DNA from: Scytalidium lignicola
Taxonomy: Eukaryota > Ascomycota > Leotiomycetes
Direction of reading: 5' to 3'
DNA length: 64,000 nucleotides
NCBI GenBank assembly: GCA_002812745.2
Contig: NCSJ02000065.1
Coordinates: 97,605 to 161,604, forward strand
Made by a program: the position numbers and the translations under genes. Each line of letters starts with the position of its first letter. The stretch's first letter is position 1. The notes under the pieces were generated by a model. That model was not told where the DNA came from and did not search any database. It saw only the letters and a program-made list of their open reading frames with translations. This document shows, piece by piece, positions 23,679 to 33,721 of this stretch.

Positions 23679-24924
23679 ATGCCACCGACTCCACCCCCGC
23701 ATTCTCACTTCCGGTTCCCTTACAATAATAATAGCAACAATAGGAATAACAGTGGTAATGGCAATGTCATCGGTGGTCGACCTCCTGCTGCTGCTGCTGC
23801 GCCGCGACGCACGAGGAATCTCGTCGCGTTTGACTCCTCGCCCACGACGATTGTTACGCCTTCTGCGCAGGGATATGCTGGGAATGGAGGTGGGTTGAGG
23901 GCGAGGGGTGGGGTGAATNGGGGGTGGGAATAGGGGTGGTGATGAGGATGAGGAAGAAGAGGAGGGAGATGAAGATGAAGAGGAGGAGGATGTTGGGGAG
24001 TTAGATTTAGATTTGGATGGGGATGGAGAGGGGCGTGGTGATGAGGAGGAGGATGGGGAGGAACATGGTGAGGAGGAGGGGGAGATTGAAGGTTTGTCTT
24101 GTTTTATTTTATTATTTTATTTGGATTGCTAAGGTGTGAACTGACATGGAGGTTTTTATAGTTATGGATATTGATCCGCCATTCAATGCTGCTGCGTTGG
24201 GACTGAAGGAGATTGGAAACCTGGCGAGTTGGACGGTCTCAAGTTGTAAGCCAGGATGTGGAGTCGAGGCGTTGAGGGATGAGAATACGGATTTGTTTTG
24301 GCAGTATGTATCTATTTCCTCTTCCGGTTCTTTATCACACTGCTTTTATTACACTGAGTTTTTGAAAAGCTGGAGAAGCTATGGCAAAACAGCATAAAGA
24401 GAGAATTGTACTAATATCTGGTATGGTTTTCTAGATCTGACGGCCCCCAACCACATCACCTCAACATCCACTTCTCCCGCTTCGTCGCCATCCGTGCAAT
24501 CCGCATCTTTCTCAACTTCGATGATGACGAGTCCTACACACCAACCCGCATCACCCTCCTCGCAGGCACAGGCTACCACGATCTAATCCCCTTCACCGGC
24601 CTCGAATTCACGCAACCAAAAGGCTGGATCGATGTACCGCTAGACCGAGTAGGAGGCGGTGAAGATGGGAAGACATTGAGGGCCTTTCTTGTGCAGGTGA
24701 AAATTGTTGAGAACCATCAAAATGGCAAGGATACGCACGTGAGAGGACTGAAGATTTATGCAAAAGACGAGAGGGCGGGGGCTGGAGGGTTTGAGATGTT
24801 GGGTGATAGGGAGCTGATGAGGGGTACTGCTTCTTCTCTAGCTGCGAGGAAGATGGATGCTCAGTATGTTGAGGGGCCGGGAGTTACGATTCCAGATTGG
24901 ATGGGGGACCCCGAGCTTCGATGA
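23679..24924 (+). CDS. APC10: Anaphase-promoting complex subunit 10 / Doc1 (frame interrupted at an N)
   Basis: APC10 is the DOC-domain processivity subunit of the anaphase-promoting ubiquitin ligase and contributes to degron binding. Exons are 23679-24091, 24162-24303 and 24435-24924. The N-terminus is Asn/Pro/Ala rich, then strongly acidic. The DOC beta-sandwich runs from LKEIGNLASWTVSSCKPG through VEALRDENTDLFWQSDGPQP, HHLNIHFSRFVAIRAIRIF, DDDESYTPTRITLLAG and GWIDVPLD. The end contains the extended strand KIYAKDERAG. Translation from the ATG at 23679 hits a stop just after the N at 23919. The acidic exon continues in another frame from the adjacent G run, so the break is best read as a wrong G-run length rather than a mutation. 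A long acidic extension before DOC is seen in several fungal APC10 proteins. Confidence 0.85.
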
Positions 24925-25597
24925 TGTCTTTGTCTGAAGTGGGTTTGAGTTTTATAGGTGTGACAGTTAGCTTTGTTTAGCTCTCACTCACACCCTTTGC
25001 CTGGAAGGTTGATATAGGTGCTATATGACTATTCGCGAAGGTCTTGCTCTATAAGAGCTACGTTTGGGGCAGACCAGAACATCATACTCTCATGTCTGAG
25101 GCCAGGTCAAAAGTTGTTGTCCGTTGCTTAGGTAATTCTAGCATCAGGACTTGGCCTTGGAATATCTTGACAAGGCTGATAGCAATGCTGCTTATGGAGC
25201 ATTATCATCGCAATTATAAATCATAGCAGGTGGTCATGATATGGAAGATGCGTCGCTAAAGAAGCATCCGAGTTGAAACGCTTTCAACTCAAGGACAAAC
25301 GCAATTCCAGCGAGGATTTGTATATATCATAGCGTTCACCGATCAGATCTCTTGAATACCCGTTTCTCCATTGGTCTTGTTTAGAGGATTGGGTAGAGAA
25401 GAGATCCGATCTGGTGTGCCGGTTTCAAATCAATATACACTCTACTGTATGTTGTATCGAATAATTCCATGAAATTATGGTGTTCTAATATGAAAATGAA
25501 GAAGATGCCAATGAAAGATGCATATTGAAAAGTCTAATACGATGAACAGATCCACAACCATCTAATCTTAACCTCAAGACAAAACACAACTCCTGAC
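24925..25597. other. Intergenic between APC10 and GNAT (convergent)
   Basis: Both flanking genes end here, so this interval holds two 3' flanks. No gene or repeat noticed. Confidence 0.5.
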
Positions 25598-26371
25598 TCA
25601 ATTAACACCATCCTTTGGATTCCATATCATAAGCCCACCACCACCCTCATCACCCTCAGGCCGCTGGCAGAAATCACCCAACATCTCAAATCCCAACTTC
25701 CTATACAGTCTCTCCCCAACAGGACTGGCAAACAATCCAACCGGCACCCCTTCCTTCCTCGCCAACTCCATCACCACACTCATGATCTTCCTGCCCAGTC
25801 CTTTCCCTTGCCACTCGGGACTGACCGTCAAGATCTGCGCATGCCACCTCTCCCTCCTCCCCTCGACATCAAAGTACGTCTTAGAATCTTTACTCGCCCA
25901 CTCCCCGAATTCCCTCAGATGGTCCTCATCACTCGACCGATCGGGCCAGAGGCGAAACCCTACAGTGAAAACAACATACAACCACCACCTCCACAGCCAA
26001 AGCAACACCCTAGTGAACACACCTCTGCTCCGAATGAAAGACTGAGCTCCTTCGTCCTTACCAACACGGCTGAATTGTCCGTAAGCTAGTGGCACATCGG
26101 GAGCCGATGCCTCGCATGCAACGACCGTGACGTTGCGCGGCGAGGCCATGCGTTTTTGGATCTGGTACCTGAAGCGGCGGTCTAGGTCTTCGGGGTACTT
26201 GTCGACGTGTGGAGAGAGGAAGGCCATGATGACGGTGCCGGCGTAGGCGGTGCGGCCGTAGATGGCGAGGAGGGGGACATCGGAGAGACGGGCTGGGCGG
26301 ATTATGAAGGCTTGGTTTGTAGAGGATGATGATGAGGAGGAGGACGACTTGGATGGTCGTTGAGTTGCCAT
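25598..26371 (-). CDS. GNAT-family N-acetyltransferase
   Basis: An intronless 257-residue protein. After a poly-Ser stretch (10-17) the GNAT fold begins FIIRPARLSDVPLLAIYG. A region of about 50 residues between the N-terminal strands and motif A contains several Trp (LLWLWRWWLYVVF), so it may be a membrane-touching insert. Motif A, which binds the pyrophosphate arm of acetyl-CoA, is HAQILTVSPEWQGKGLGRKI (Q-x-x-G-x-G form QGKGLG). GVPVGLFASPVGERLYRKLG and FEMLGDF form motif B. The pattern is common in fungal GNATs of unknown substrate. It converges on APC10 and there is no operon-like context. Confidence 0.88.
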   Translation of the reverse strand: MATQRPSKSSSSSSSSSTNQAFIIRPARLSDVPLLAIYGRTAYAGTVIMAFLSPHVDKYPEDLDRRFRYQIQKRMASPRNVTVVACEASAPDVPLAYGQFSRVGKDEGAQSFIRSRGVFTRVLLWLWRWWLYVVFTVGFRLWPDRSSDEDHLREFGEWASKDSKTYFDVEGRRERWHAQILTVSPEWQGKGLGRKIMSVVMELARKEGVPVGLFASPVGERLYRKLGFEMLGDFCQRPEGDEGGGGLMIWNPKDGVN

Positions 26372-27173
26372 TATTTTATATATTTTTTGAAGTTTTTATC
26401 TAGAAATGAAGAGACATCGTTTCTATATATAATGTTCCTGTTTTATCTATCTATATACGACTCTTTGAATGCGAATACATATGTATATATATACCCATAA
26501 ATACATTTTTTTTTTTGTATATGATATATCTACCTTCCCTTTCCGGAACTGCTATTTTCTTCACCGGTCTTGGCAGTTTTCTCGTTATGACTCACACACC
26601 GGATACGGGGAACCGATATGGATTAATTAGGATTGAGAACCTTTCATGAGTTGGGATTTGGTTGATTTTTGTTTATATTGTACTGTAACACGAGGATGCG
26701 GGATATTGTGGATGGAGTGTGACGCATGTGACGTTGAGCTAATTATTCCCAGGTTACTAATAAAGTTAACGTTCTCAAATATAGGTTTGATTTGAGCTGT
26801 TATGATACCCTTAAATCTGAAGACTAATCACAAGTTTAGCAAGGCTGCAAAAAAATTCACAAATTCAAGAATTAGATAGTTAACATGAAACTAAAGATAA
26901 AAGTTTATCTTTAAATTGGGAATTCAATATTTAATAGAATAGTTGTTGATATTGCAAGGAGGTGGTTTTGCACAATCCTGCGGTAGATTTTAGTGGTCCT
27001 GTCAGGAATGTCAGAGGTTATGGCGCAGGGAATAGGCTACTACGCATATATCTTGTATGGTACAGAGACTCAATTGGCTGCTAGTCTTGATGATGTATAG
27101 TATATAGGGGTGTGTGTGAAAATCCTTCAACCGTAGCCGACCGTAAGCTCCCTGAGCTGTGATTGGTTGTGCT

Positions 27174-27220
27174 ATTACATAAGCACCATACTCTCTGACA
27201 AGGAACTGTGCTTATGTAAT
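27174..27220. repeat. 13-bp perfect inverted repeat (possible hairpin)
   Basis: ATTACATAAGCAC at 27174-27186 is repeated inverted as GTGCTTATGTAAT at 27208-27220, with a 21-bp spacer. Function unknown. Confidence 0.75.
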
Positions 27221-27351
27221 TCCCAGCCGCCGGAAGCTCGAACAGCACCTACCAACCTATCAGCTTAATTATTATCAGATTCTAGTTGTTATTGGGGATC
27301 ATTCAAGCTCTGTGCCATACGATTTATATGCGATATTACTGCTTCTTGCAC

Positions 27352-27386
27352 TCTGACCTCTGACCTCTGACCTCTGACCTCTGACA
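27352..27386. repeat. Heptanucleotide tandem repeat (CTCTGAC)5
   Basis: Five perfect consecutive copies of CTCTGAC lie about 160 bp upstream of the phosphotransferase start codon. Confidence 0.9.
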
Positions 27387-27545
27387 TCCTAAGCTTAGCA
27401 TTTGAGAGCCCGCTTCTTTTAAATTAAAAGGAGCTCGTATCCGACGATGCTCAGAATTCTACTCACTAAATATTCACTTCTTAGCCCTTTGAGCTGAAGC
27501 TACGATTCCCCAGCGTAGCCATCCACTACTCGGAGAGTTATTCAG

Positions 27546-29156
27546 ATGGCTATGCCACGTCGTCTTTTACGGGGAGAGATTACTTACTCTTCCGCTAAGC
27601 TTGATGAGACAAATATACTTCATAAGTTGACTCTTTGGGAAGAAAGGAACAAGTTCTTTAACTACACGCACTGCAAACGCTACTTGATTCAAACCATTGC
27701 TGCCCACCATCTCGGGCTGAGCACAAAAGAGAATTGCCGCATTTCAGGACCTGATGATTGGTTGCACGGGAGTTTCAATCTCTGTATCCCAATTACTGTT
27801 GAAAGTGGGAACAACCGTCTGGACCAACGCCTTATCATCAGATTCCCACTACCTTACCGAGTTGGCGAAGCATTTCGTCCGGGTAATGCGGATGAGAAAC
27901 TTCGATGCGAAGCTGGAGCCTATGCCTGGCTACAAGAAAATTGCCCGGATGTTCCAATACCGTATTTGTTTGGGTTTGGACTGTCAACAGGTCAAAGTGT
28001 ACGTTTAAAAAAACCCACCTTCGCATCATTAAATAATATCTATAACGTGGATTAGTTCACAGCTCTTGAAAACCTACCAATCCTCTCCCGCTGCTTTCAC
28101 TATGTCCGCCGCCAAATTTTCTCATGGCTTGGATATCCGGTCCCCTCCCGGTACGTCCGTCGGCAGAGTCAAACCAAAAGCACGGTTGATTTAGGCGTTG
28201 GGTACCTGTTACTTGAGTATATTGATGAATCTCAGGGTAAAATGCTTTCATGCACTTGGAGTCAGAAGTCTCAAGAAGTGAAGCTACGAAACAACCTTTT
28301 TCGGAGCCTGTCCCGGATCTTCCTCAGCTTTTCACGCGTGCCTCTATCACGGATTGGCTCCTTTACAATCGGTGATGATGGTGTTTTACGCTTGATTAAT
28401 AGACCTCTATCTCTTGAGATCCAGGATTTAGAGAACGAGCACATCCCGGTTGATATCCCGCGAACAACTACTTATTCGACCGTCGATTCTTATGTCACTG
28501 ATATTCTTGCCTTCCATGATAGCCGACTGCGATATCAGCCAAACGCAATCAATAGTTTGGAAGATGGCTTATACCAAATGGCGGCCCTGAAAACTATGAA
28601 AGCGATATATCCTCATTTCTTCCAACCTGAACTCCGACGGGGCCCATTTGTCTTTTGTCTTACGGATCTTCACCAAAGCAATCTTTTTGTTGACGACCAA
28701 TGGACATTTACCAAAGTGGTGGATCTGGAATGGGCCTTTTCTCGTCCAGTTGAGATGCTACACCCACCTTATTGGCTTATAAGCCAGCCTGTGGATGGAA
28801 TTGACGCACATGAATACGAAAAACTCCATCAAGAATTTTTGGATGCCCTTGAAGACGAAGAGAGAAGATTTGCCCCACAAGAGCCAGGGAAACCGCTACT
28901 ATCAGGTATACTCAGACAAGGTTGGAAAACAGGGACTTTTTGGTATTTTCTTGCGCTCGACAGCCCCACTGGCCTCTTCGGGCTCTTCTATGATCACATC
29001 CAGCCGAGATTTGCAAACTTTTTTGGAATCATGAAATGTTATTGGAGCATAGATGCAGACAGCTTTATTAAAGCAAAGATTAAGGACAAGGAAGACTATG
29101 ACTTGAAGCTTGGACAGGAATTTGGATTAAATATCCAACCGACCTCTCAGTTATGA
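27546..29156 (+). CDS. APH-family phosphotransferase (aminoglycoside phosphotransferase-like)
   Basis: Exons 27546-27998 and 28056-29156 (GTACGT donor, GATTAG acceptor, phase 0) give 517 residues. The N-lobe has LDQRLIIRFPLPYRVGEAF, in which the Ile-Arg-Phe-Pro string corresponds to the ATP-contacting strand of fungal APH proteins, and KLRCEAGAYAWLQENCPDVP, typical of the alpha-C region. The hinge is LGVGYLLLEYIDESQGKML. The catalytic loop is CLTDLHQSNLFVDD (D-x-H-x-x-N form of the Brenner motif) and the metal loop is VVDLEWAF, where DLE replaces the more usual D-x-D. The C-terminal region is helical. Fungal genomes contain many such kinases, mostly of unknown small-molecule substrate. The protein is intact and conserved in motif, so it is likely active. 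No metabolic context is visible. Confidence 0.88.
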
Positions 29157-29164
29157 GGTGCCAA

Positions 29165-29308
29165 CTAATTCTTTTTGTCCTTCTCTTGCTTATCCAGCTC
29201 TTGTTTGAGCTTCTTCCCCGCTTCTGCGAGCGATTCTAGTGCTTTGCCCGATCCTTTCCTTTGGGCAGCTCGACCAGAGGATGAGAATTGATTGAGGTCT
29301 TTGGGGAA
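29165..29308 (-). CDS. Possible terminal exon of an unrecognised gene
   Basis: On the minus strand a CTTTCAG acceptor at 29309-29310 is followed by 47 in-frame codons. They begin FPKDLNQFSSSGRAAQRKG and continue with a coiled-coil-like, lysine-rich end (ALESLAEAGKKLKQELDKQ...). Composition is protein-like and unlike the surroundings. Upstream, open blocks in other frames (about 29412-29551, GHRRPDSREKVNIEEATKQ, and about 29630-29745) could be earlier exons, but I could not assemble a complete gene. It ends 9 bp from the stop of the phosphotransferase gene, tail to tail. It may be the surviving 3' end of a gene otherwise lost in the AT-rich stretch beyond 29.8 kb. Confidence 0.35.
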   Translation of the reverse strand, partial: FPKDLNQFSSSGRAAQRKGSGKALESLAEAGKKLKQELDKQEKDKKN

Positions 29309-29759
29309 CTGAAAGAATGGGATACACTGCTAACTTAGTTGCTACAGATTTTCATATTTCAAAGATATGTATGAGATGTACGAGATCAAGAGGGGGGGAT
29401 CAGTTATCGGACAAGCCAACGGTAAAACAAGAGAGCTGGCTATATGACAGGGGTTCCCCTTGTTTAGTGGCTTCTTCAATATTGACTTTTTCGCGTGAAT
29501 CTGGACGTCGATGCCCCAGTTTGCGTGTTAGGAAAGTTGAATTTCAAAGTTGAGCGATGCCTACTCTAGAACCTTTGCTTAGAGGTCAATACGAGCGCTG
29601 AGAAGGATCACTTGCCTCTTTGACTGACGACAAATGACACAATACCCGGTAAAGGATTTGCTTCAGTGGGAGCAGCAACTTGCGGATGAGCGAGTTGCGG
29701 GAGGGCATTTGTAGGGATGGAAGTAGATATAAAGTAAGTGGCTACAATAGGTAAGAGGT

Positions 29760-30780
29760 TTCAACCCCATTTTCTTCTAGGGCAAGGAATCTGGAAAGAC
29801 CCCCCTTACGAGCCGGGTGCTGTAAGTCTGTCGCTTAGACAGGTCTCCCACCAAAATGTTTGTATAAATTGTGAAGCACTTTCCTTTTATTTTCAGTATA
29901 CATCAGGTGATGAAACTCTTATTAAATATAAAGAAGTAGTATGTTAGTTTTATGACTTTGCAAAGATGTATATTTCAAGATTTTGAGAATGATAGAACTT
30001 TAATTATAACAAACTGTTATAATTCAAAAAATAATAAGCCTCAACGTTTATGCTNAAAAAAATTAACAGCCGAACAAAAGATAAAAATTATGTTGTGATA
30101 TCCTAGTTGCCACCTTAGGCACCACGTTTCACCTATTACACGTGACTTCCCTTTCTAGTAGTTAGCTTTACTTTACTGTACGTAGCCACTACAACACCAC
30201 AATATATTTGAGTAACCCCGATTACGCAACCTCTTGCTGTGCTTAATTCAACAAATTATAGCCACAGAAAAAATTGAATAATATATTACAGGATTAGATA
30301 AATTATTTGATTTTAAAATAGGAATATTAAGTCCATGTACTTATAAAACGACACAAGTTATCTATTCTTAATTATATTGTTATTATGTACTTTAGTTTTA
30401 TGATTTTTATTGCAATGTGCTCTGTGCAATACAGACTTACGGCACCCGGCTCGTTACATGTACCCGGCAGTGCGGTCCGCTACCGCTCGACGGGTGCGGG
30501 GCCCAGTTCGACGAGGGGTACCTACGACGTCATCGCTACAATCGCCGAATCTACAATTCGAGCACGAATAAACCTTAAATAGATGGCGATCATTACTGTT
30601 GTAGCTACAACTCCTAAAATATGAGGCAATAATTTGCAACCTTAATATTAAACAAGCTTCGAACTACTAGACATCTGGAGATCCAGCCCGCTCAGCGAGG
30701 GAAAGAGAATTTGAGTGCCTTGTTCTCACCCGGCGTAACGATGAACCATTATTTCAGCACGCTATAAGTACTCCCAACTT
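29760..30780. other. AT-rich interval with a GC-rich island
   Basis: 29930-30430 is very AT-rich. About 30440-30560 is a GC-rich patch with many CG dinucleotides, an abrupt change of composition that may mark fragments of different origin. No gene supported. Confidence 0.45.
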
Positions 30781-31356
30781 TTAAACAAGAGAGAAGCGCA
30801 GCGTGTCACCACTTTGGATATGGTAGCGGCTGAGACGACGAGCGCTACTGAGCCGAGTGCCGTCATGTCTGAAACTCACTCGCTCTAATCCTACTCCTAG
30901 AGACTGGGCGATGAATTCTTTGGTGGCCCTGACGGTGGTGTTATTGTCAATGGTGACGCGAATCGTAGTTTCCACGTCGCCGACCGTTTGCTTGCAATCT
31001 GTTGTTATGGATTGTTAGGTGATGAAGGATGTGGCAGAGAGCAAGTAAAGACGTACAGATGATGCCGGCACCTCCACGGAGTTGGAGCACCAGGTGAAGA
31101 GTAGACTCCTTGGAGACACCGCCGTCGGCCAAGAAAAGGTCGTCCAGCAGCTGATTGCTGCCGAAAATCAGGCGCTGTTCTTCAGGAGGGATACCCTCCA
31201 AGGCCTGGATCTTGTCCTTGACGTGTTTCAACAAGTCGAAGGGCTCGACCTCCATGGTGAGCGTCTTGCCGGTGACTATATAGAACAAGCTATGTAAGCA
31301 AGAGCGTAACGTTATTCGAATTGAGATACCGTACGGTTTTTAACAAAGATCTGCAT
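30781..31356 (-). CDS. Divergent ubiquitin fused to a second ubiquitin-like domain
   Basis: Exons 31335-31356, 31057-31275 and 30781-30998 give 152 residues with consistent phases. Residues 1-76 align to ubiquitin without gaps: [39 protein letters not shown] and [14 protein letters not shown]. The hydrophobic patch (L8, I44, V70), K6, K11, K27, K29, K63 and the terminal GG are kept. K33 is Leu, K48 is Asn, R72 is Gln, and the 51-62 loop is remodelled. After GG the protein continues AGIIYCKQTVGD into a second domain (about 88-152). That domain retains a ubiquitin-like pattern ([13 protein letters not shown] ... [25 protein letters not shown]) but ends without GG. Processing after G76 would release the first unit. 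The second has no conjugatable end. R72 helps select the E1 in canonical ubiquitin, so activation may differ. Tandem ubiquitins this divergent are not usual housekeeping genes. Confidence 0.85.
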
Positions 31357-33036
31357 CTTGGATGCGTGTATATCTGCTGCAGTGGTGAGATGAAGACGGT
31401 TGGTCGTAGGCAGGTTCTGGAAGCAGGAGGAGCGAAGGGGGACTGCGAGTAAAGAGGAAAACAGGAGGAAGTCTTCAGGGTCTCACGGCAGGCGGTCGCT
31501 GGGTTATTTATCAATCCAGATTCGAAGTGACTGGCAGCGGTGCCAGACATCCATTTATCACGTCGTCCATCCCTATGCCAAATCAGAAGCTCCGCCCTCT
31601 GACTTTCAAACCCGACATCGAGGCGTGTTGTTGCATACTAATCTTCCATTCGTCAGAAGGGGTCCACCCTATATCTCAATTAACATCTTGACATCTATGT
31701 TAAAAAGAGGGGCTCCCAACTCTCGCTTGGGGAACCAATAATCAATTGGTGCATCTGGGAAAAGAACCAATTTAAACCGTCCGATAACTACATTCCTCGA
31801 GAGAATCTCTGCGGGGAACAGAGGGCGCAGGAGCGCCGGGTCGTGGTAACTCGTAGGTCCTAAAGTCGTGGTGCATCTGCTACATGGGGAGTGTGAATGA
31901 GGGATTCTCGACCAAGGCGAAACCCCACCGCTTCTTCCTAATGGATCCACTGCAAATTCTTAGCTAGAAAGCGGTTGATGCGCCATTGGCTGAACAAATT
32001 AGAGTACGACGGGTTCCGTCATTCCTGAAGCACACGCTCATCTTCCTCATTTACGGCGTACAGTCCTCTGAATGTTTGTATGGTGGGTCTGTTGCAACCT
32101 TGTTTCAATATTCAGGCTACAACAGGTGTGCAGCCAATCAACGTCAACTATTCGAGGCAGAATTTCTATTTATTTCTCTGGAATGCTGTATTAGGAAAGC
32201 GGTAACTCTAGATGTCGTGGCAACAAGCAAGGGAACAATTTGACCCACCATACAAACATTCAGGGGGGGAGATAGATTTTCCCCGCCCGGATGCGTGCAT
32301 ACTGATCCACTAGACAAGTTCTTAGCAGTGCATGTCAAGCTCGTACTCTCGACTCTGGAGACACAACGCTTGCCCGTTGCCACCTGGTGGCGATGACTAA
32401 TGAGAATCTACCAATAGGAGTAGTATTATCCCTATTACGGAGGCGCATTAATCGACCGCTTCGGGAATGGTTTAATTACAATAGTTCCGGAGCTTTTCAA
32501 AAACAAAAGGACATGCTGGAATCTGGACAACGAATACAACCGCAGCAGAGCCTCATTAGTCTAGTAAGATGCTCATCTGCCCTCTTGCAGGCAGACTAGT
32601 GATGTACACCTTGCTTCACGTTGCCGCCAGGCAACAGAATGAGGTCAAGAAGACAGAACGAGCCTCGAGATACTCATGCTATCGTGCTACTAAATTGTAA
32701 TAGCTTGCACAGCCTGCCCTTACGTCTAAGGCTGTGATGTTTATACGCGTACTAAACTTTTATTTCTTCTAACACGTCCAGGCACGTGCTAGTGACACGG
32801 TTATTACGGCAGGCTGTTAGAGTTCCCTACTTGGCTGTTTGATAGACAGTCTATTTGATAATCCTATTAATCTTGGCAAGAACTGGTAGTGAGGGGAGGG
32901 GGACTATATTAAATAGTAAGTAAATAGCTAAATCAAAAGTTTCTGCTTGACCACTTGTCTACATATCGCTAGGTTCTGTCTGGTGTTACACTCTTTAGTC
33001 TTTTCCATATCTTCTGTGCTTTAGCAAGCCACCATT
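31357..33036. other. Intergenic, repeat-containing
   Basis: No intact gene. A pair of perfect 22-bp inverted arms lies at 32068-32089 and 32242-32263. Short open frames on both strands lack motifs. Confidence 0.5.
32068..32263. repeat. 196-bp element with perfect 22-bp inverted arms
   Basis: The left arm 32068-32089 begins CTGAATGTTTG and ends GGTGGGTC. The right arm 32242-32263 is its exact reverse complement. No target-site duplication is evident. It could be a small MITE-like element or an inverted duplication. Confidence 0.7.
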
Positions 33037-33721
33037 ATGACACATCAGAATACGTCCAAAACCGTAGCACCGAGGGAATGTAGAAATTCAAAGGAGAAGT
33101 GCGAGTATTGCCGGAAGGATAAGAAAAAGGCATGAATCCACCCCATCTTTCGTATAACGCAGAAGAGATACTAACATATACGCAGTGTAATTGGGAAGAA
33201 GGAGCGCACAAGTGCACATATTGCCAGAAGAAGGGCTATGATTGCTCAGAACTTGGGACTTCCCGAGGGCTATCTAATTTTCAACCGTGTCCCAGTTCTT
33301 CGAGAACTCGGGGACATAACAAATTTAGAAGGGATGTCGCTCCTGCACATCGCAACTAAACATGGCCACCTCGACATCTTCAAGGCGGCTCAAAGCCAAC
33401 CGAGTAGCTATCAACGTCGAAGACGGTCGAACACCACTCCGGAATGCGAAAGAAAACAGCCATCGGAGTATCGTGAAGTATCTGGAGCAGAATGAGCGCA
33501 TCTATTCCAACATTCCCCACAAGGATAGCCTGATCCCACCAAATAACGCCCAACACAAGGGCCATCTCAATGTCTCCAAACCGCAGAAGCCTACCTCAGG
33601 CGCCATAAATTTACCCAAAAGACCCAAAACTGGAGCAGAGCAACCTGCAAGCACCACCTGCAACTCCAAAAGTCGAGCAAATCATGCAGATCGAGCAGCA
33701 AAAGAAGCTATAGTAGCTTAA
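33037..33721 (+). pseudogene. Zinc-knuckle plus ankyrin-repeat gene, frame-broken
   Basis: The first exon (33037-33129) encodes MTHQNTSKTVAPRECRNS then KCEYCRKDKKK. A short intron with a GC donor (GCATGA, 33130) and a CGCAG acceptor (33185) joins it to CNWEEGAHKCTYCQKKGYD, giving a Cys-rich module (CxxC, C, CxxC, C) like the N-terminal knuckle of some fungal ankyrin proteins. Ankyrin sequence follows, but in shifted frames: EGMSLLHIATKHGHLDIFK (about 33336-33392), then in another frame ANRVAINVEDGRTPLRNAK and SHRSIVKYLEQN, followed by a Pro/Lys-rich tail to 33721. At least two frame changes are needed, and no convincing introns cover them. I therefore call it a decayed gene, though sequencing error at one break cannot be excluded. 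Confidence 0.55.

Larger units (their letters stand above)
26372..27545. other. Intergenic with hairpin and heptamer repeat
   Basis: Contains the GNAT promoter, a T run near 26509-26518, a perfect 13-bp inverted repeat (27174-27186 and 27208-27220) and a CTCTGAC tandem array (about 27352-27386). No gene seen. Confidence 0.55.
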
